The notes under the pieces: generated by a model
Told to the model about the DNA's origin: nothing
What the model saw: the letters and a program-made list of their open reading frames with translations, nothing else
Database searches by the model: none
DNA from: Echinostoma caproni
Lineage: Eukaryota; Platyhelminthes; Trematoda; Plagiorchiida; Echinostomatidae
DNA length: 64,000 nt
NCBI GenBank assembly: GCA_900618425.1
Contig: UZAN01039884.1
Location: 24,765-88,764, forward strand
Direction: 5' to 3'
Shown here: positions 24,501 through 35,392 of the stretch, piece by piece
Layout of the letters: each line of letters opens with the position of its first letter
Numbering within the stretch: position 1 is the first letter of the stretch
Translations under genes and position numbers: made by a program

Positions 24501-27370
24501 CACCATATTTTCTTGAAAGAGCTATGAAAGCTTCATACATGATGAGTAAGTTGACAGTGTTTTTTCCATTCTTTTTCGGCGATTTCATTTGTTTCACTGA
24601 TGCCCTATGAGTCATGTGGGAGTAAAATTAAGCCCTCCAACACTCCGGATTCGCATTTGTTTGATAATAATGAGCGCGATTTTTCGATGCATGGGCCTTC
24701 AAATTAGTAGATTTTTGCATATGGGTTATACACCTTGGAAGATATGTCTTTATTATTTACTTTGAGTATTATTCGTCATGCACTTAGATAAAAATTGAAC
24801 CGTCATTAATTAAGTAGAATTATAAATATCACTACCAGTTCTCATTTTTTTAAGCGGTGTTCCGCATTGGTAATGCCACCGCTGTAATAAATGGAGTTAA
24901 AAGTAGAAAATTAGAAATAAAGAATAGGCATATTTGATGAAACATCGCAGATTGCAGTGTTATTGTTCATTCTCTGCTCCTAATGAGTCCTGGTTTATCG
25001 GACACCAAAAGATGTGAACTTTGTCTGATGTAACCCTAATGTATCTATGATGAACAGAACAACATGATGCTCATCAGCCTGAGTTTACGTTTACCCAAAC
25101 TTTATTGCAGATCTTTTTGTTCATTACGTTTTCTAGTCTAAGTGTTCTCCCCCATTTTCGGAAGGTTTTCAAAACGCCTTCAGTTTATCACAGTATTCCC
25201 TCAAAGTGTGAGGCTATTTTGCAATGCCTGCAATCAACTGGTATCTCTGAGAAATAAACATGGAACCAATTATTTCATCTGTTCTGCTGTACCCATTTTG
25301 AAGAGGAAAATAAAAGTTTATCCAATACATACAATGGATGATTAAATGGATTTCTAAGGTTCTAAGGAAGTCTGAATATTTTGTGATATTTTTCTGCAAA
25401 CATTCGTACACTGTTTTTGATGCTGAACAGCGTTTGCGACTCTTTAGATCGACAGAGATGCTTAGATGTCATGCTTGTGCGTATAATCTCATTTAATTAC
25501 TCCTTGTGCATCCCAAAAACGGGGTTTAGGAGACTTGACTTAATTTACAAATCAGTATCTTTTAACGACTTGCCCTTTTCAGGCATCATTTTAATCCCAC
25601 TTTAATTCATCCTTGTTCGTTTGGAAAACATATAATTTATAATTTGGTATTTCACCATTTGTTGGATATCCGTCACTAAGGGTTTGATGCACGTGAAAAT
25701 TAATTCACTACCAGTAGGAATACTGTTCATCAACTGTATTTTCTTCCAACGTTTCTTGAGGGTATTTTATTATATCAAAATGTTTTTATCTCGTTTTTCT
25801 CTTTGCTTCACGAGCCACTGAAACACGGAAAATATCCACCTTACAATCAAACTGATGAGAAACGAGATATTGCGGCCTTTTCCACGTTCACCGTGGATTG
25901 TTTTTTACGACAAACAGAATGCAATCGAATTGAAGTACGTGTGCTGGGCGTTGAAGCTCCAAAACCTGGTCATCATCAATATCACTCGATGTAATCTGTA
26001 ATTCAGCCAAACAGCTAACTCGAAATAGCAAAATCTTATGCTGATGGCAAGAGATCGTAAACTGAACCGGCTATGGTTTTCTACTCCTTTCATTTCAAAT
26101 GACACAGGGACACTTACCTGCCAAAGAGGCACGTGATCATTTGAGGAGTGACAAACAGCACAAAAGTTCGGGGGCATTTGACGGCGGTGAAGCATCATAA
26201 CCTTTCCACACCTGACCCATGTTACTGAGAGCTGATAGCTGGCGGCTCGAATGATGTTAAACTGATACCCTGAAAAACCTGGAGAATACCCGTCAGAACT
26301 TTAAACAAACCTAACACACATTTGAGCGCGATTTGTGTATTGCAAGCACAATTGAGTTTATTCTTTACTTTAAAGATCCCACAATTAAGGGCTTCAGTTG
26401 GACATAAATCCCAACCAGGATTGGCACACTTTTAAGCCGGATTGTTTCAATCGCATTGGCTCAAATGCGTCAAATCATTTGGCATATTCGTTTTTTCCCT
26501 CTTTGCTTCAATTTTGGTTCTTTGTTTACAGTGCTCCGCACGCGGTTTTCATTAATTGCTTCGCCCAAAATTTCAATAACTATGTATGGTTCTTGACGTC
26601 CAGTTTTTCATCTGGCCAATTCCATGAGGCTAGATTTCAGACTCCACGATCAACTGGTTATCAAATAAACTAGATATTCACTACTTCTTCGTAAGTCCCT
26701 TTAATCACAAGAAGAACAACGGAATATCTTAACTGGCGAAGTCAATATCCTATACTTATATTGGATTGATGAGAATGGTACAATGAGCTGAGGTTAAAAA
26801 GTTTGTTTTGGTTCAATCCCCGTTTTACATGTCAGTCACAAAACTGAATAATCCAACTAAGCCATTTTTGTAATTATTCAACTTCACTATTTTATTCAAA
26901 CCACATCTAACTTTCTAATTATTATAAATGCTATTTATTTGTTGATAGATTAGCTTGTTTCACAAACAGTTTAATTGTTTCATAGTAGAAGCAGACGGTC
27001 TCTCGGAGTTTCTTAACGATTTTCCCTCACAAGAGTGTCACCAATATTCATTCACCCATTTGGATCAAAAACATGGTTGGAAGTCATTTTAAATCTGGTG
27101 TCATTAAACTCGTCGTCTCTTAAAGTAACACAGAAACAAAATCGCAAAACTGCTATCACAAAGCATCAGAACTTATGGGTGATAAGAGTGTATCTACAGA
27201 TCTGAGGGTTCACTTTGGCAGTTTTGACTGGAATCCTATTTCTTTACACAATCATAAATGTGTTTGGAAAAGTAATTCCTCATCTAAACAAATGTCCGCG
27301 GCCCGCTTGAAAGACTGCATTCTTGTTTGCACACTTTCGACGGAATGTAATTTTTGTACGCACACAATAA
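21559..27370. other. No gene recognised
   Basis: Long AT-rich stretch. A lone B-box-like GGTTCAATCCCC near 26815 has only a weak A-box partner. A short segment at 24990-25012 (minus) resembles the interior of the MITE-like repeat at 53083-53312 over about 15 bases. Open frames at 25905-26198 (-) and 26398-26673 (+) have no recognised motif. Confidence 0.35.
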
Positions 27371-27568
27371 TCAGAAACAACAGCTTGACTGTGGTAGGTA
27401 ATACGGCTGACTCATACAATCAACGTAGTTTTTGTCTCTCAGACTGACTAAGGCGTCTTGAGTGCGAAAAGTGATGAAGGTGTTGGGTGGAGTGGCTTCT
27501 GTGAGCAGTTTGTTCATCTGCCTCGACATCTTCTTGATTCTCTTGTACTTCCTAGCTCTGGCCGACAT
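27371..27568 (-). CDS. Possible small exon or ORF with a basic N-terminus (unrecognised)
   Basis: A 65-codon minus-strand frame opens with ATG at 27568 and a strongly basic start (MSARARKYKRIKKMSRQMNK). It continues with LLTEATPPNTFITFRTQDAL and ends in DCMSQPYYLPQSSC. The surrounding 27480-27760 block is clearly richer in G+C than its neighbours and shows no repeat motif. A GTCAGT donor-like site follows the codons for QDAL (about 27450), so coding sequence might end there. No family is recognised. It may be a first exon of a minus-strand gene or a chance frame. Confidence 0.2.
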   Translation of the reverse strand: MSARARKYKRIKKMSRQMNKLLTEATPPNTFITFRTQDALVSLRDKNYVDCMSQPYYLPQSSCCF

Positions 27569-28002
27569 TGCGGCAAAAATGTAAACAGACTGACCGCATT
27601 GACATCAAGCACGACTTTTGTGTCTCTGCTCTCCTCCTTTCTTTCTCGCACTCTCTTGTCAAGCCAAGGCCACTTGAGTGTGTACAATCGGAAGCCGACA
27701 CGGATGCGACGGATGGAGAAAGATGTTCATGATCCAAACGGTCAGAGCTTGAACGTCATCATTTCGCAAATTGATCATTTTAAAGAGTGGCTCACGAGTT
27801 TCAAAATACGTATGTCAATGAGCATCATGGATACAAAAGGTCAATATGTATACGATTTATTTTAACTTATGAGTGGCCGTGTTTGTAATCATGTTTATTG
27901 ATGAATCCTACTGGATAAGTAATTTAATAGACTGATAAATGAAGATCGCAGTACGAATGATAAGAAAGTAGCTAAGGCAGGTTGTTTTATAAATAATCCT
28001 AC

Positions 28003-28231
28003 ATGGTAGTCTCCAGTACATATTTCCATCAGTAGTTACATATAATTCACGATAATAATAATTGCTGATTTGGTCGGTGTGATCGACACGAAACAACAAA
28101 GTGTACAATTCAAATACATCTTGCACCGAATACCAATTACCCGTTTGGTAATGCCATTTAAATATAGGTCCATTAAGAGTGAGATGTGTGCACGCGACAA
28201 GACAAACTCCTACGAGAACAACCAAGATCAT
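28003..28231 (-). CDS. Possible first exon of a secreted or membrane protein
   Basis: The minus-strand frame from ATG at 28231 begins MILVVLVGVCLVACTHL, a hydrophobic stretch that would serve as a signal peptide. It is followed by a polar, Tyr/Trp-rich segment: FKWHYQTGNWYSVQDVF, FRVDHTDQISNYYYREL, TTDGNMYWRLP. A GTAGGA donor-like site at 28002-27997 follows MYWRLP, which sets the proposed end. A TTACTAG acceptor-like site lies just upstream (about 28249). Beyond the donor the frame turns into low-quality hydrophobic codons. The frame continues to a stop near 27908. No homologue is recognised. A short signal-peptide exon would be normal in a flatworm gene, but there is no direct proof. Confidence 0.3.
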
Positions 28232-28249
28232 TCGGTACAAAATGAGCTT

Positions 28250-28994
28250 CCCTAGTAATAATGAAGTAGTTTAAAAATTATGAAAATAGAGCATACCCCC
28301 AAATAAAGAAGACATGGGCTACGCCAGCTACTCAAAAAGGAGATGGTTAGCGACTGTACACGTGCAGCAAAAATATTCCCTTGATCACTGTAATCATACA
28401 GTTTCAGTCCAGCGGAACGTTTGTAGAATCTTTTCGGGAAGAAAGTAGATAAAGGGCAGAAATTAAAACATTCAGGGCCGCTGAAAGATGAATGGAACAT
28501 GGGAAACAATATAATATCAGTTTTGATAACAAGGGTGACTTGTGTTTTGATTTTTGCCGGGGAGGGTATTTTTGATGTGTGTTGTACGAGATAAACTATG
28601 TGGTTTGAGGTGTCACCATCAGGCGGACTGAGAAAAATCACGCAACCCGTCAAAACATTGTGGGATTTTTAAGGATTCCGGGTCTAGTGGCGATGAAATC
28701 AGAGCGACAAAGTTCCAACTGATTTCCTAGCTTACAAATTAAAAGTGAGACTAAACTATAGGTCGAAAAAGCAATTATACAACTCGGTATAAAACACGGT
28801 TTGGGCAGACAACAAAAACTGGCAGCAAATATGTTGCACTTGACATGGTACTATCAGCAGTTGTTNAACGTACAACCAAGTTAGCGGCTTTGAGTCATCA
28901 AACAATGAAGGTTAATTTACCATAACATAACGGTGATGCAGTAAAAGGCATGCAACCGTAGAAATGTATAACAAACTTTCAGGAAGTTGTCCTT
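28250..28994. other. No gene recognised
   Basis: A 133-codon minus-strand frame (28653-28252) lies immediately upstream of the possible signal-peptide exon, but its Ser/Phe/Leu-rich composition matches no known domain. A single N lies at 28866. Confidence 0.35.
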
Positions 28995-29088
28995 GACCAT
29001 GCAAATGCTGCTGGGAAAATACATTTATTGGGAAGATGGGGGCGATAGCGGCATTCGAACTCAAGACCCCCAGTGCGTTATTTCGACT
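28995..29088 (-). mobile_element. tRNA-like SINE piece, cut by an N gap
   Basis: The minus strand reads GAGTTCGAATGCCGCTATCG (about 29064-29045), a B box with its 3' continuation, then an AATAAATG tail region. The A box would lie inside the N run that starts at 29089. It cannot be assigned with confidence to the other SINE families in the window. Confidence 0.5.
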
Positions 29089-29578
29089 NNNNNNNNNNNN
29101 NNNNNNNNNNNNNNNNNNNNNNNNNNNNNNNNNNNNNNNNNNNNNNNNNNNNNNNNNNNNNNNNNNNNNNNNNNNNNNNNNNNNNNNNNNNNNNNNNNNN
29201 NNNNNNNNNNNNNNNNNNNNNNNNNNNNNNNNNNNNNNNNNNNNNNNNNNNNNNNNNNNNNNNNNNNNNNNNNNNNNNNNNNNNNNNNNNNNNNNNNNNN
29301 NNNNNNNNNNNNNNNNNNNNNNNNNNNNNNNNNNNNNNNNNNNNNNNNNNNNNNNNNNNNNNNNNNNNNNNNNNNNNNNNNNNNNNNNNNNNNNNNNNNN
29401 NNNNNNNNNNNNNNNNNNNNNNNNNNNNNNNNNNNNNNNNNNNNNNNNNNNNNNNNNNNNNNNNNNNNNNNNNNNNNNNNNNNNNNNNNNNNNNNNNNNN
29501 NNNNNNNNNNNNNNNNNNNNNNNNNNNNNNNNNNNNNNNNNNNNNNNNNNNNNNNNNNNNNNNNNNNNNNNNNNNNNN
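29089..29578. other. Assembly gap (490 N)
   Basis: Unsequenced. Any long frame drawn through it is an artefact. Confidence 0.99.
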
Positions 29579-32308
29579 CCGGCATAAACGATTAAATGTG
29601 ACCAAAATTAGGGCTACTGTTTGATGGATGTAAAATAGTAGTAGAATAGTGCATATGCTGCACAAATTTAATGAAGATGGAAAATTTTGACGACAATCTG
29701 AATTTGGGAGATCTCGAGGCTATAAATTAAATAGGCTACCGAAGAGGAAGTTCAGATAGGTCGAAGATGTAAACAGGTAAGTTCTTCGGTTAAAGAAAGA
29801 TAATAGCTCTACAGTTTTTAAACCGGGGATTCCAACCGTTACGGAAATTCACCCCATAAAGACACCCCACAAAACACAATCGAGTAGCATTCATATGTGA
29901 TTAGTAAGTCCTGTACTGAGATGTTCAAAACGAGTAAGAGAGGTGGAATCTTTTGATGTCATTCATTATTTTTTCGGATAAACTCTCCTTAATAACCAAT
30001 TTCCATCTCATCTACAGTGCACTTGGTTCCTTGATCTTCATAATTTACCGGTCCCATTGTAAAAATAATTCTATAGACGCCTTGTTGATTATAACTGCAT
30101 GTTCACTAACGATGATCCATGAATTGAGTTACGTGCGTTTTCAATCCCCTGGGTATGACACACTTGTAAACCCCACTCGAACATTGGATTTGTTCTTTTA
30201 GCGTGAAAGCGCTTGCGAGGCAAAGGTCTGTGTTCTCCAGTATGTTTTTGATCCTCGTGCGCCTTTAATTTGTGACTCTTCACTGATGTTTTTTGTACGT
30301 ATCCGAAATCCTAGACATTGTACGCGTTCATGTGCTTGTCTTTTTATTTCGGTAACTCGGTCTTATTTACCAGGAAAACGTTTGTCATCGCATGACGCAG
30401 AACACTGTGTTTGGGAAAACTTACATGAAAACTGTTTTAAATTTAGGGTATATTGTTGATGATCGAGATCAAACGGTTTCCGCTCATGGTTCTGCATACA
30501 GCATTTTTACTTGACATTACTTGAACTTATCTCAGTCGGATGAAATTCGCAACGCCAGGAAAGGGGTTACATTTTTCTGCAACAAGAAAGCGGATTTACC
30601 AAATCCTTTTACCGCTCCGGGTTCTACATAAGAAATAAACAAAACAGTGTTGTTCAGTCATTAATAATGGAGTGCAGCAACTCGTTACGCCATGGTTAAA
30701 GCTTTATTCACTCTCAGCTTTGATTGATGCAGTTTGGTAATACTGAATTGGCCTATGGTTATCCTTTGCACCGTGTCGAGTGTTAGAACAATGACATTAT
30801 CTGCATAAGCAGCATGTTTATTCATGTATGTTGATTTACGCATTGTAATTCCAGAAAGCAATGCATAAGATTGATCATTTTTGTTTTGCAACAGTCGATA
30901 AGTCGTTTCGTTTTACAAGGTGATCCAAGAGGTAGTACCTGAACGATGTGATTCATGCTCGTATGATAGCAGATTTGGGGTCCTGAGTGATCGCTCAACC
31001 GTGGGATATCCAGTGGTCTATTAATTGCATTGATGTTTTTGAAACAAGAGGTAGCTGAACACGCTAGGTATGTGCAGTTTGAGCAGGAAATGTTTTTGGA
31101 GGTGTGGGTGGGGTAGAGGAATATTTGATGTATACGTTGCGTATTCAGTGACCATCCACAGTAGAGAACCGAACCGAGAATCAAATCATAATTCCCAATA
31201 GAGCCAATTCACATCACATTTTTGGCCTGTCACTATGTGCTGCTTGGCCCAGGAATGCTTAGGCCCACTGTCTCAAATGAAATAAAACTTTTTGGTTTAG
31301 TCCATTGGACATTTAAAGCCTGATTGTCAGTGCATCGATGCACACTGACAGATCATTTCTGCAGTGCTCTATGGCGACTGTTACACGAAACCTGTGAACA
31401 AATTACAAAGAGGTGCTTAAGAAACGAGAGTCACATCGGTTAGTTTCATAATGCTTCAAGGCTAAAAGCATTCTATTGCACTCGGTACAACCAAAGCTGA
31501 ACGCCTAATAGTAATGTTGAATCGCAGGTTTTCAAAAAAATTGGAGCGCGATGAAGGCCACGTGAATTAGAATCAAATGTGTGGTACTTAAACCAGTAGA
31601 AAAAACCAAGCGATAAACGTGAGCTGAATGCATAAGGTTGTGGATACTGGGGTCCGTTCAATATTCCCTGATCTCTACTGTTGTTGAGAATGGACATAAG
31701 CACTGCCAAACACGATCACATCAGTATAAGCATATGCTCAAACTGTTGGGAATCTTTTCTGTAGTTCAGGGAACGTTTTAGTTCCATTATTTACAAACAT
31801 TCAGAATAGCAAGCACCGTTGCGGAACAAATTCAAGAACGCAACACATGGCCATTGCCCGTCGCAGCTCATCACGAAGAGAAACGTGATCGCATCTGCAA
31901 AGTAATGCCATTTTAAAAGCGAACTCAAAGTACACCTATTCAGTGTTCACTATTAGATATTTCATATAATTTGTCGTCATCGTCTATCTATACAATGCAA
32001 AAATGTAAACACTTCCCCAGTTACTGAGCTCTTTAGGAATGGACGGAGCCATATTTCTGCTTCATGCATTTAGATTATTTTAATTGATCTGTATCTACTG
32101 GAAACTGTAAAAACAGCCTGCAGACACAATTGTTTACCCGGAAATTTGTCGAGTTTAATTTAGATTAAGGGTTTGCCGGAATGGGGTTGAAATAGCTGCA
32201 AGAAATGGTAGATATGGGAATAGGCCAAATATCGTTTTGATAAATCATTGGAATTTCTGTCACTGCATAGCATTTTGATATCCTTTCTAGGCATCAAGAA
32301 TTATCCCA
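29579..32308. other. No gene recognised
   Basis: AT-rich. Minus-strand frames at 30822-31184 (120 codons) and 31473-31709 have no motif or convincing splice borders. Confidence 0.35.
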
Positions 32309-33935
32309 ATGACGAACCTAAATTGCGTAATTTTCATCATGTGGCATAATCAAAACTTTCGTCATTACGAAAAAGATGCAAATACATTTAATGTAGTAGG
32401 AGAAAGAATCATCCATAAAACTTGCCATCACAAAAGACGTATGTATGATTGCATCAAAATAAGAAATCATATCTTGACAGAATTGATGTTGGCTATCGAT
32501 TTCGCATACTCTCATTCAGCTGCAAAAGCACATGTATGTGATCATGTCAAACGGAGAAACCAGTTCCGTGTTCCTAGAACATGTCACCATAACCTACTGA
32601 CACAAGATCATATAAACTCAATGAAAGAANGAACTGGAACGGAGCAAGTCAAGTTTGCTTATGAAGCCGGATAAAGGTTCCGAAGTTGTCATTCTCAATA
32701 AGGAATGTTGTGTCAAAAATGAAACAAATGGATCATACTCATTTTTAACTGGATTCAAAAGTCAAAGACAAAACTGTAGGTTTAGAAAAAGTACCCATGC
32801 TACTTCAAAGCGATCCTGAGAGAAAGATGCGATTCACATAAATTCTTTAATTAAACTGAGACTTCGGGATTGACACATAACGAGAATGATGAAATAGCAC
32901 ACAAACGTGCGCACTGTTTGGCAAAGCGCACTAATCCAATAAGTGCCAAGCTGCCTAAGTTTGGAATGAAAAACTCTTCTCAAATAAAAGAAGTAATAAC
33001 AGACGTAGATTACCACGATTGTGTCCTTACTTCCTGTGAAATTAAATCGTTGTTCACAACTAACCGCGACGAAGAAGTCATGAACAAATATGCCGGTGAA
33101 ATAGGTTTCCTCGCGAGTGATTTGAAAACCCTGCTGAATTTTTGTTCGCGACGTACCTTTTGTAATCAATGGAAATATCTATAAACAGGTTGAAGGTGTA
33201 GCTATCGGTAGCCCTTTGAGGCTAATTCTAGCTGGCACATTTTTGTAAACCTCAGAAATCAAACTGAAGAGAAAGTGAATTCGATAATATATAGATGATG
33301 TCATGATATCATGATTATTGCGAGCAACAAAAAAGATTTTACGACGTTATTTATCAAGCTGATTTCGTTGCATCCCAATATCAAACTGACAATACTATGT
33401 GAAGCAGATTTCCAACTGTTGACTTGCTACTCCATCGATTGTCAGACGGGAATCTTCAAATAGTCACGTATCGTAAGCCGACGTGGACAGGACAAAAGCT
33501 ACTCTTCTGTTCTATACAATACAAACGTGATCTGGTAGGTACTCCATTCCAGAGAATTCGCCAAATATGTAACCTAAAAGTCCTGTCAGATGAACTATAG
33601 ACTGATTGACTAGACAGTGGCTGTCGTCCTATATTCATTTACAAGCAGGGTAACGCGATAAACATGAGGCCCAGTTCCCTATTAACTATCAAGAAAAACG
33701 TCTACGTGGAAATACCATTCAAAGGAGAGGATGGGACAACTAAGGGAACTCATCGTTTAATGCATGCGCCGGAAGAAAGGTGCTATGCCGCTAGATTGAT
33801 GATTGTCTATTGGACATTTCTTAGTATCACTCGAACTACTCTGAATCAAGAAGAAGTTGTTACCTCGGTCTGTATATATTCATTTCATATCAAATTTGTA
33901 TCGAAGGAACAGAAAGTCATTTATCGATTATAATG
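32309..33935 (+). mobile_element. Penelope-like element, near full-length coding region, inactivated
   Basis: The 5' part (32309-32629) holds an N-terminal segment ending VPRTCHHNLLTQDHINSMKE, next to a single N at 32630. KPDKGSEVVILNKEC at 32664-32708 is a hallmark of Penelope-like RTs. KLPKFGMKNSSQ follows at about 32955, then GNIYKQVEGVAIGSPL (about 33170-33215), which corresponds to the class motif VAMGSPLG. The catalytic box reads YIDD at 33288-33299, so both aspartates are kept. The last frame (33664-33933) contains KKNVYVEIPFKGEDGT and VCIYSF, the entry into the GIY-YIG endonuclease, which then breaks off. There are several frameshifts and stops. I see no terminal repeats or hammerhead boxes beside it. 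Confidence 0.85.
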
Positions 33936-34436
33936 TGTGATCACGTGGGGAAACGACCTGGTTTTCTTAGAGGGAACTGTCATCCGGTCACCGAATAGAC
34001 GANGTTTCGAGTCATTACGAGACCTCGACGTTCACGGATTTTGTTACGTTCGGGAGAGATAATTATTCAACGCTTGAAATTACAATTGTATCCAAAACAT
34101 TTGTGGCTCAATTGATGTTGTCATGATGGTGATGATGTCACGCTTGACGCCACCCTACCTGTTGTGTGGCATGATACTCCCTCTCCTTCTCTCCACACCT
34201 CACTGTCACCACATTGTTTGAACCAGTTGAATTCCGTATCAAAATCTGTCTTCTAACTTGACAATAACCCCTAACCCAATCGAAATCACGCAAACTCATT
34301 TGTTCATCACCTTGTTGAAATGACTCATTTCAACTCCCGTGTTTTTTCGTTTGACACAATCTTATAAATGGTCTTTTACAGCTGAATGAGAGCACGCTAA
34401 ATGGATGGCCAATATTGATCTCGCCCACATGTCTTG
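33936..34436. other. No gene recognised
   Basis: Spacer between the Penelope-like element and SINE B, with one N at 34003. A short ATGATG-rich run lies near 34122. The first part may include the lost 3' end of the Penelope-like element. Confidence 0.4.
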
Positions 34437-34612
34437 AGCAGTGGTGGTCAAGTGGTTAGGTCACCAACTTGTGACCCGTGAGTCAAGGGTTCGAACCGCT
34501 CCACCGCCGCCGGTCTTCCCAGGCAGCCTTGGGATGGCTGTGACCCCCCCCCATGCCTGAATGTTGACTGTATATTGTATATGCAATGAATAAAAAAGAA
34601 GTAAAAAGAAAT
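34437..34612 (+). mobile_element. tRNA-derived SINE, family B
   Basis: The tRNA-like head has an A box TGGTCAAGTGGTTAGG (34445-34460) and a perfect B box GGTTCGAACC (34489-34498), then CTCCACCGCC. The body contains a C-run near 34545 and AATGTTGACTGTATATTG. The tail is GAATAAAAAAGAAGTAAAAAG. Head, body and tail match the minus-strand copy at 21395-21558. The A-rich end contains AATAAA-like words, as expected for a retroposed RNA polymerase III transcript. Confidence 0.8.
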
Positions 34613-35039
34613 GATTATTACTGTTGTGTTGAACAAATGGATACCGGGAAAGAATGTTTTACTAATATATAACTGATAATGGACTATTAACCGAGTAATA
34701 CAAAAGATGAATTGGTGGAAAAGAAACCCATTAGGTCTGTGAACTGCTCAGTAATTTAGTGCGTTTAAGGTTCCCATTATTCACTGATTCACAGTTGTTT
34801 CGTTAGGCTGAATAAGTTTATATTTTCACGCAAAACATTTACTAATCTGAGAATACAAATACCAACGTATCCCCTATGTGTAGTGGAACCTCTGCAAATT
34901 AATTTTTGAGGAAAACAGTTGCTGCATCTGGCTTCCTCGTTTGTACCACACTTGAAAAAAAGTAAAAGCACATTGCCATTACAAACAATCAATTATATTG
35001 GTACCTAGGGGGTGGGGTGTGTAAGAACGCCTAAGGTTT
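34613..35039. other. No gene recognised
   Basis: AT-rich spacer. The minus-strand frame 34992-34789 (67 codons) has no motif. Confidence 0.4.
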
Positions 35040-35392
35040 TCTTGAACAAATAGCCACTGTCAAAAACAAATCCATCTATGACAAGGTAGGATATTTCGTC
35101 GTGTGCAGCACATGGAACTCCCTACCAGCTCACGTTGTCTGTGCCCCAACATTAGTATCATTCAAGCGTCAGCTTGATGATGCCCTGGAAAACGTTACAT
35201 TTCAACATCCAACTACATAACATTCTCCTGTGCTCGTCAAAACATTACTTTACTACTTTACTTTCATGGACTTACTGTGATATTGTGATTCTTCATCCGA
35301 ACCAATGTGTAAACACCCTATGGGATTTGTAAAAGCGAAGTCTTTGTAAGTTATATCCGATAATAAAAATTTGAATTTGAATTTGAATAGAT
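35040..35392 (+). mobile_element. LINE 3' end: RT C-terminus, 3' UTR and (TTTGAA)n tail
   Basis: The plus strand reads VGYFVVCSTWNSLPAHVVCA and PTLVSFKRQLDDALENV at about 35084-35200. This is the well-known final segment of CR1/Jockey-type LINE proteins (WNSLP...SFKxRLD). A stop and a roughly 160-base 3' UTR follow, then AATAAAAATTTGAATTTGAA at about 35360. This microsatellite-like tail marks the element's 3' terminus. Everything 5' of the C-terminus is missing, which is typical 5' truncation during target-primed reverse transcription. Confidence 0.8.

Noticed and set aside
28252..28653. 133-codon minus-strand ORF upstream of the signal-peptide candidate
   Set aside because: Composition is not protein-like enough, no motif is present, and the frame does not join the next one without a splice I cannot support.
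28987..29665. Long open frames across 29089-29578
   Set aside because: They exist only because the N run contains no stops.
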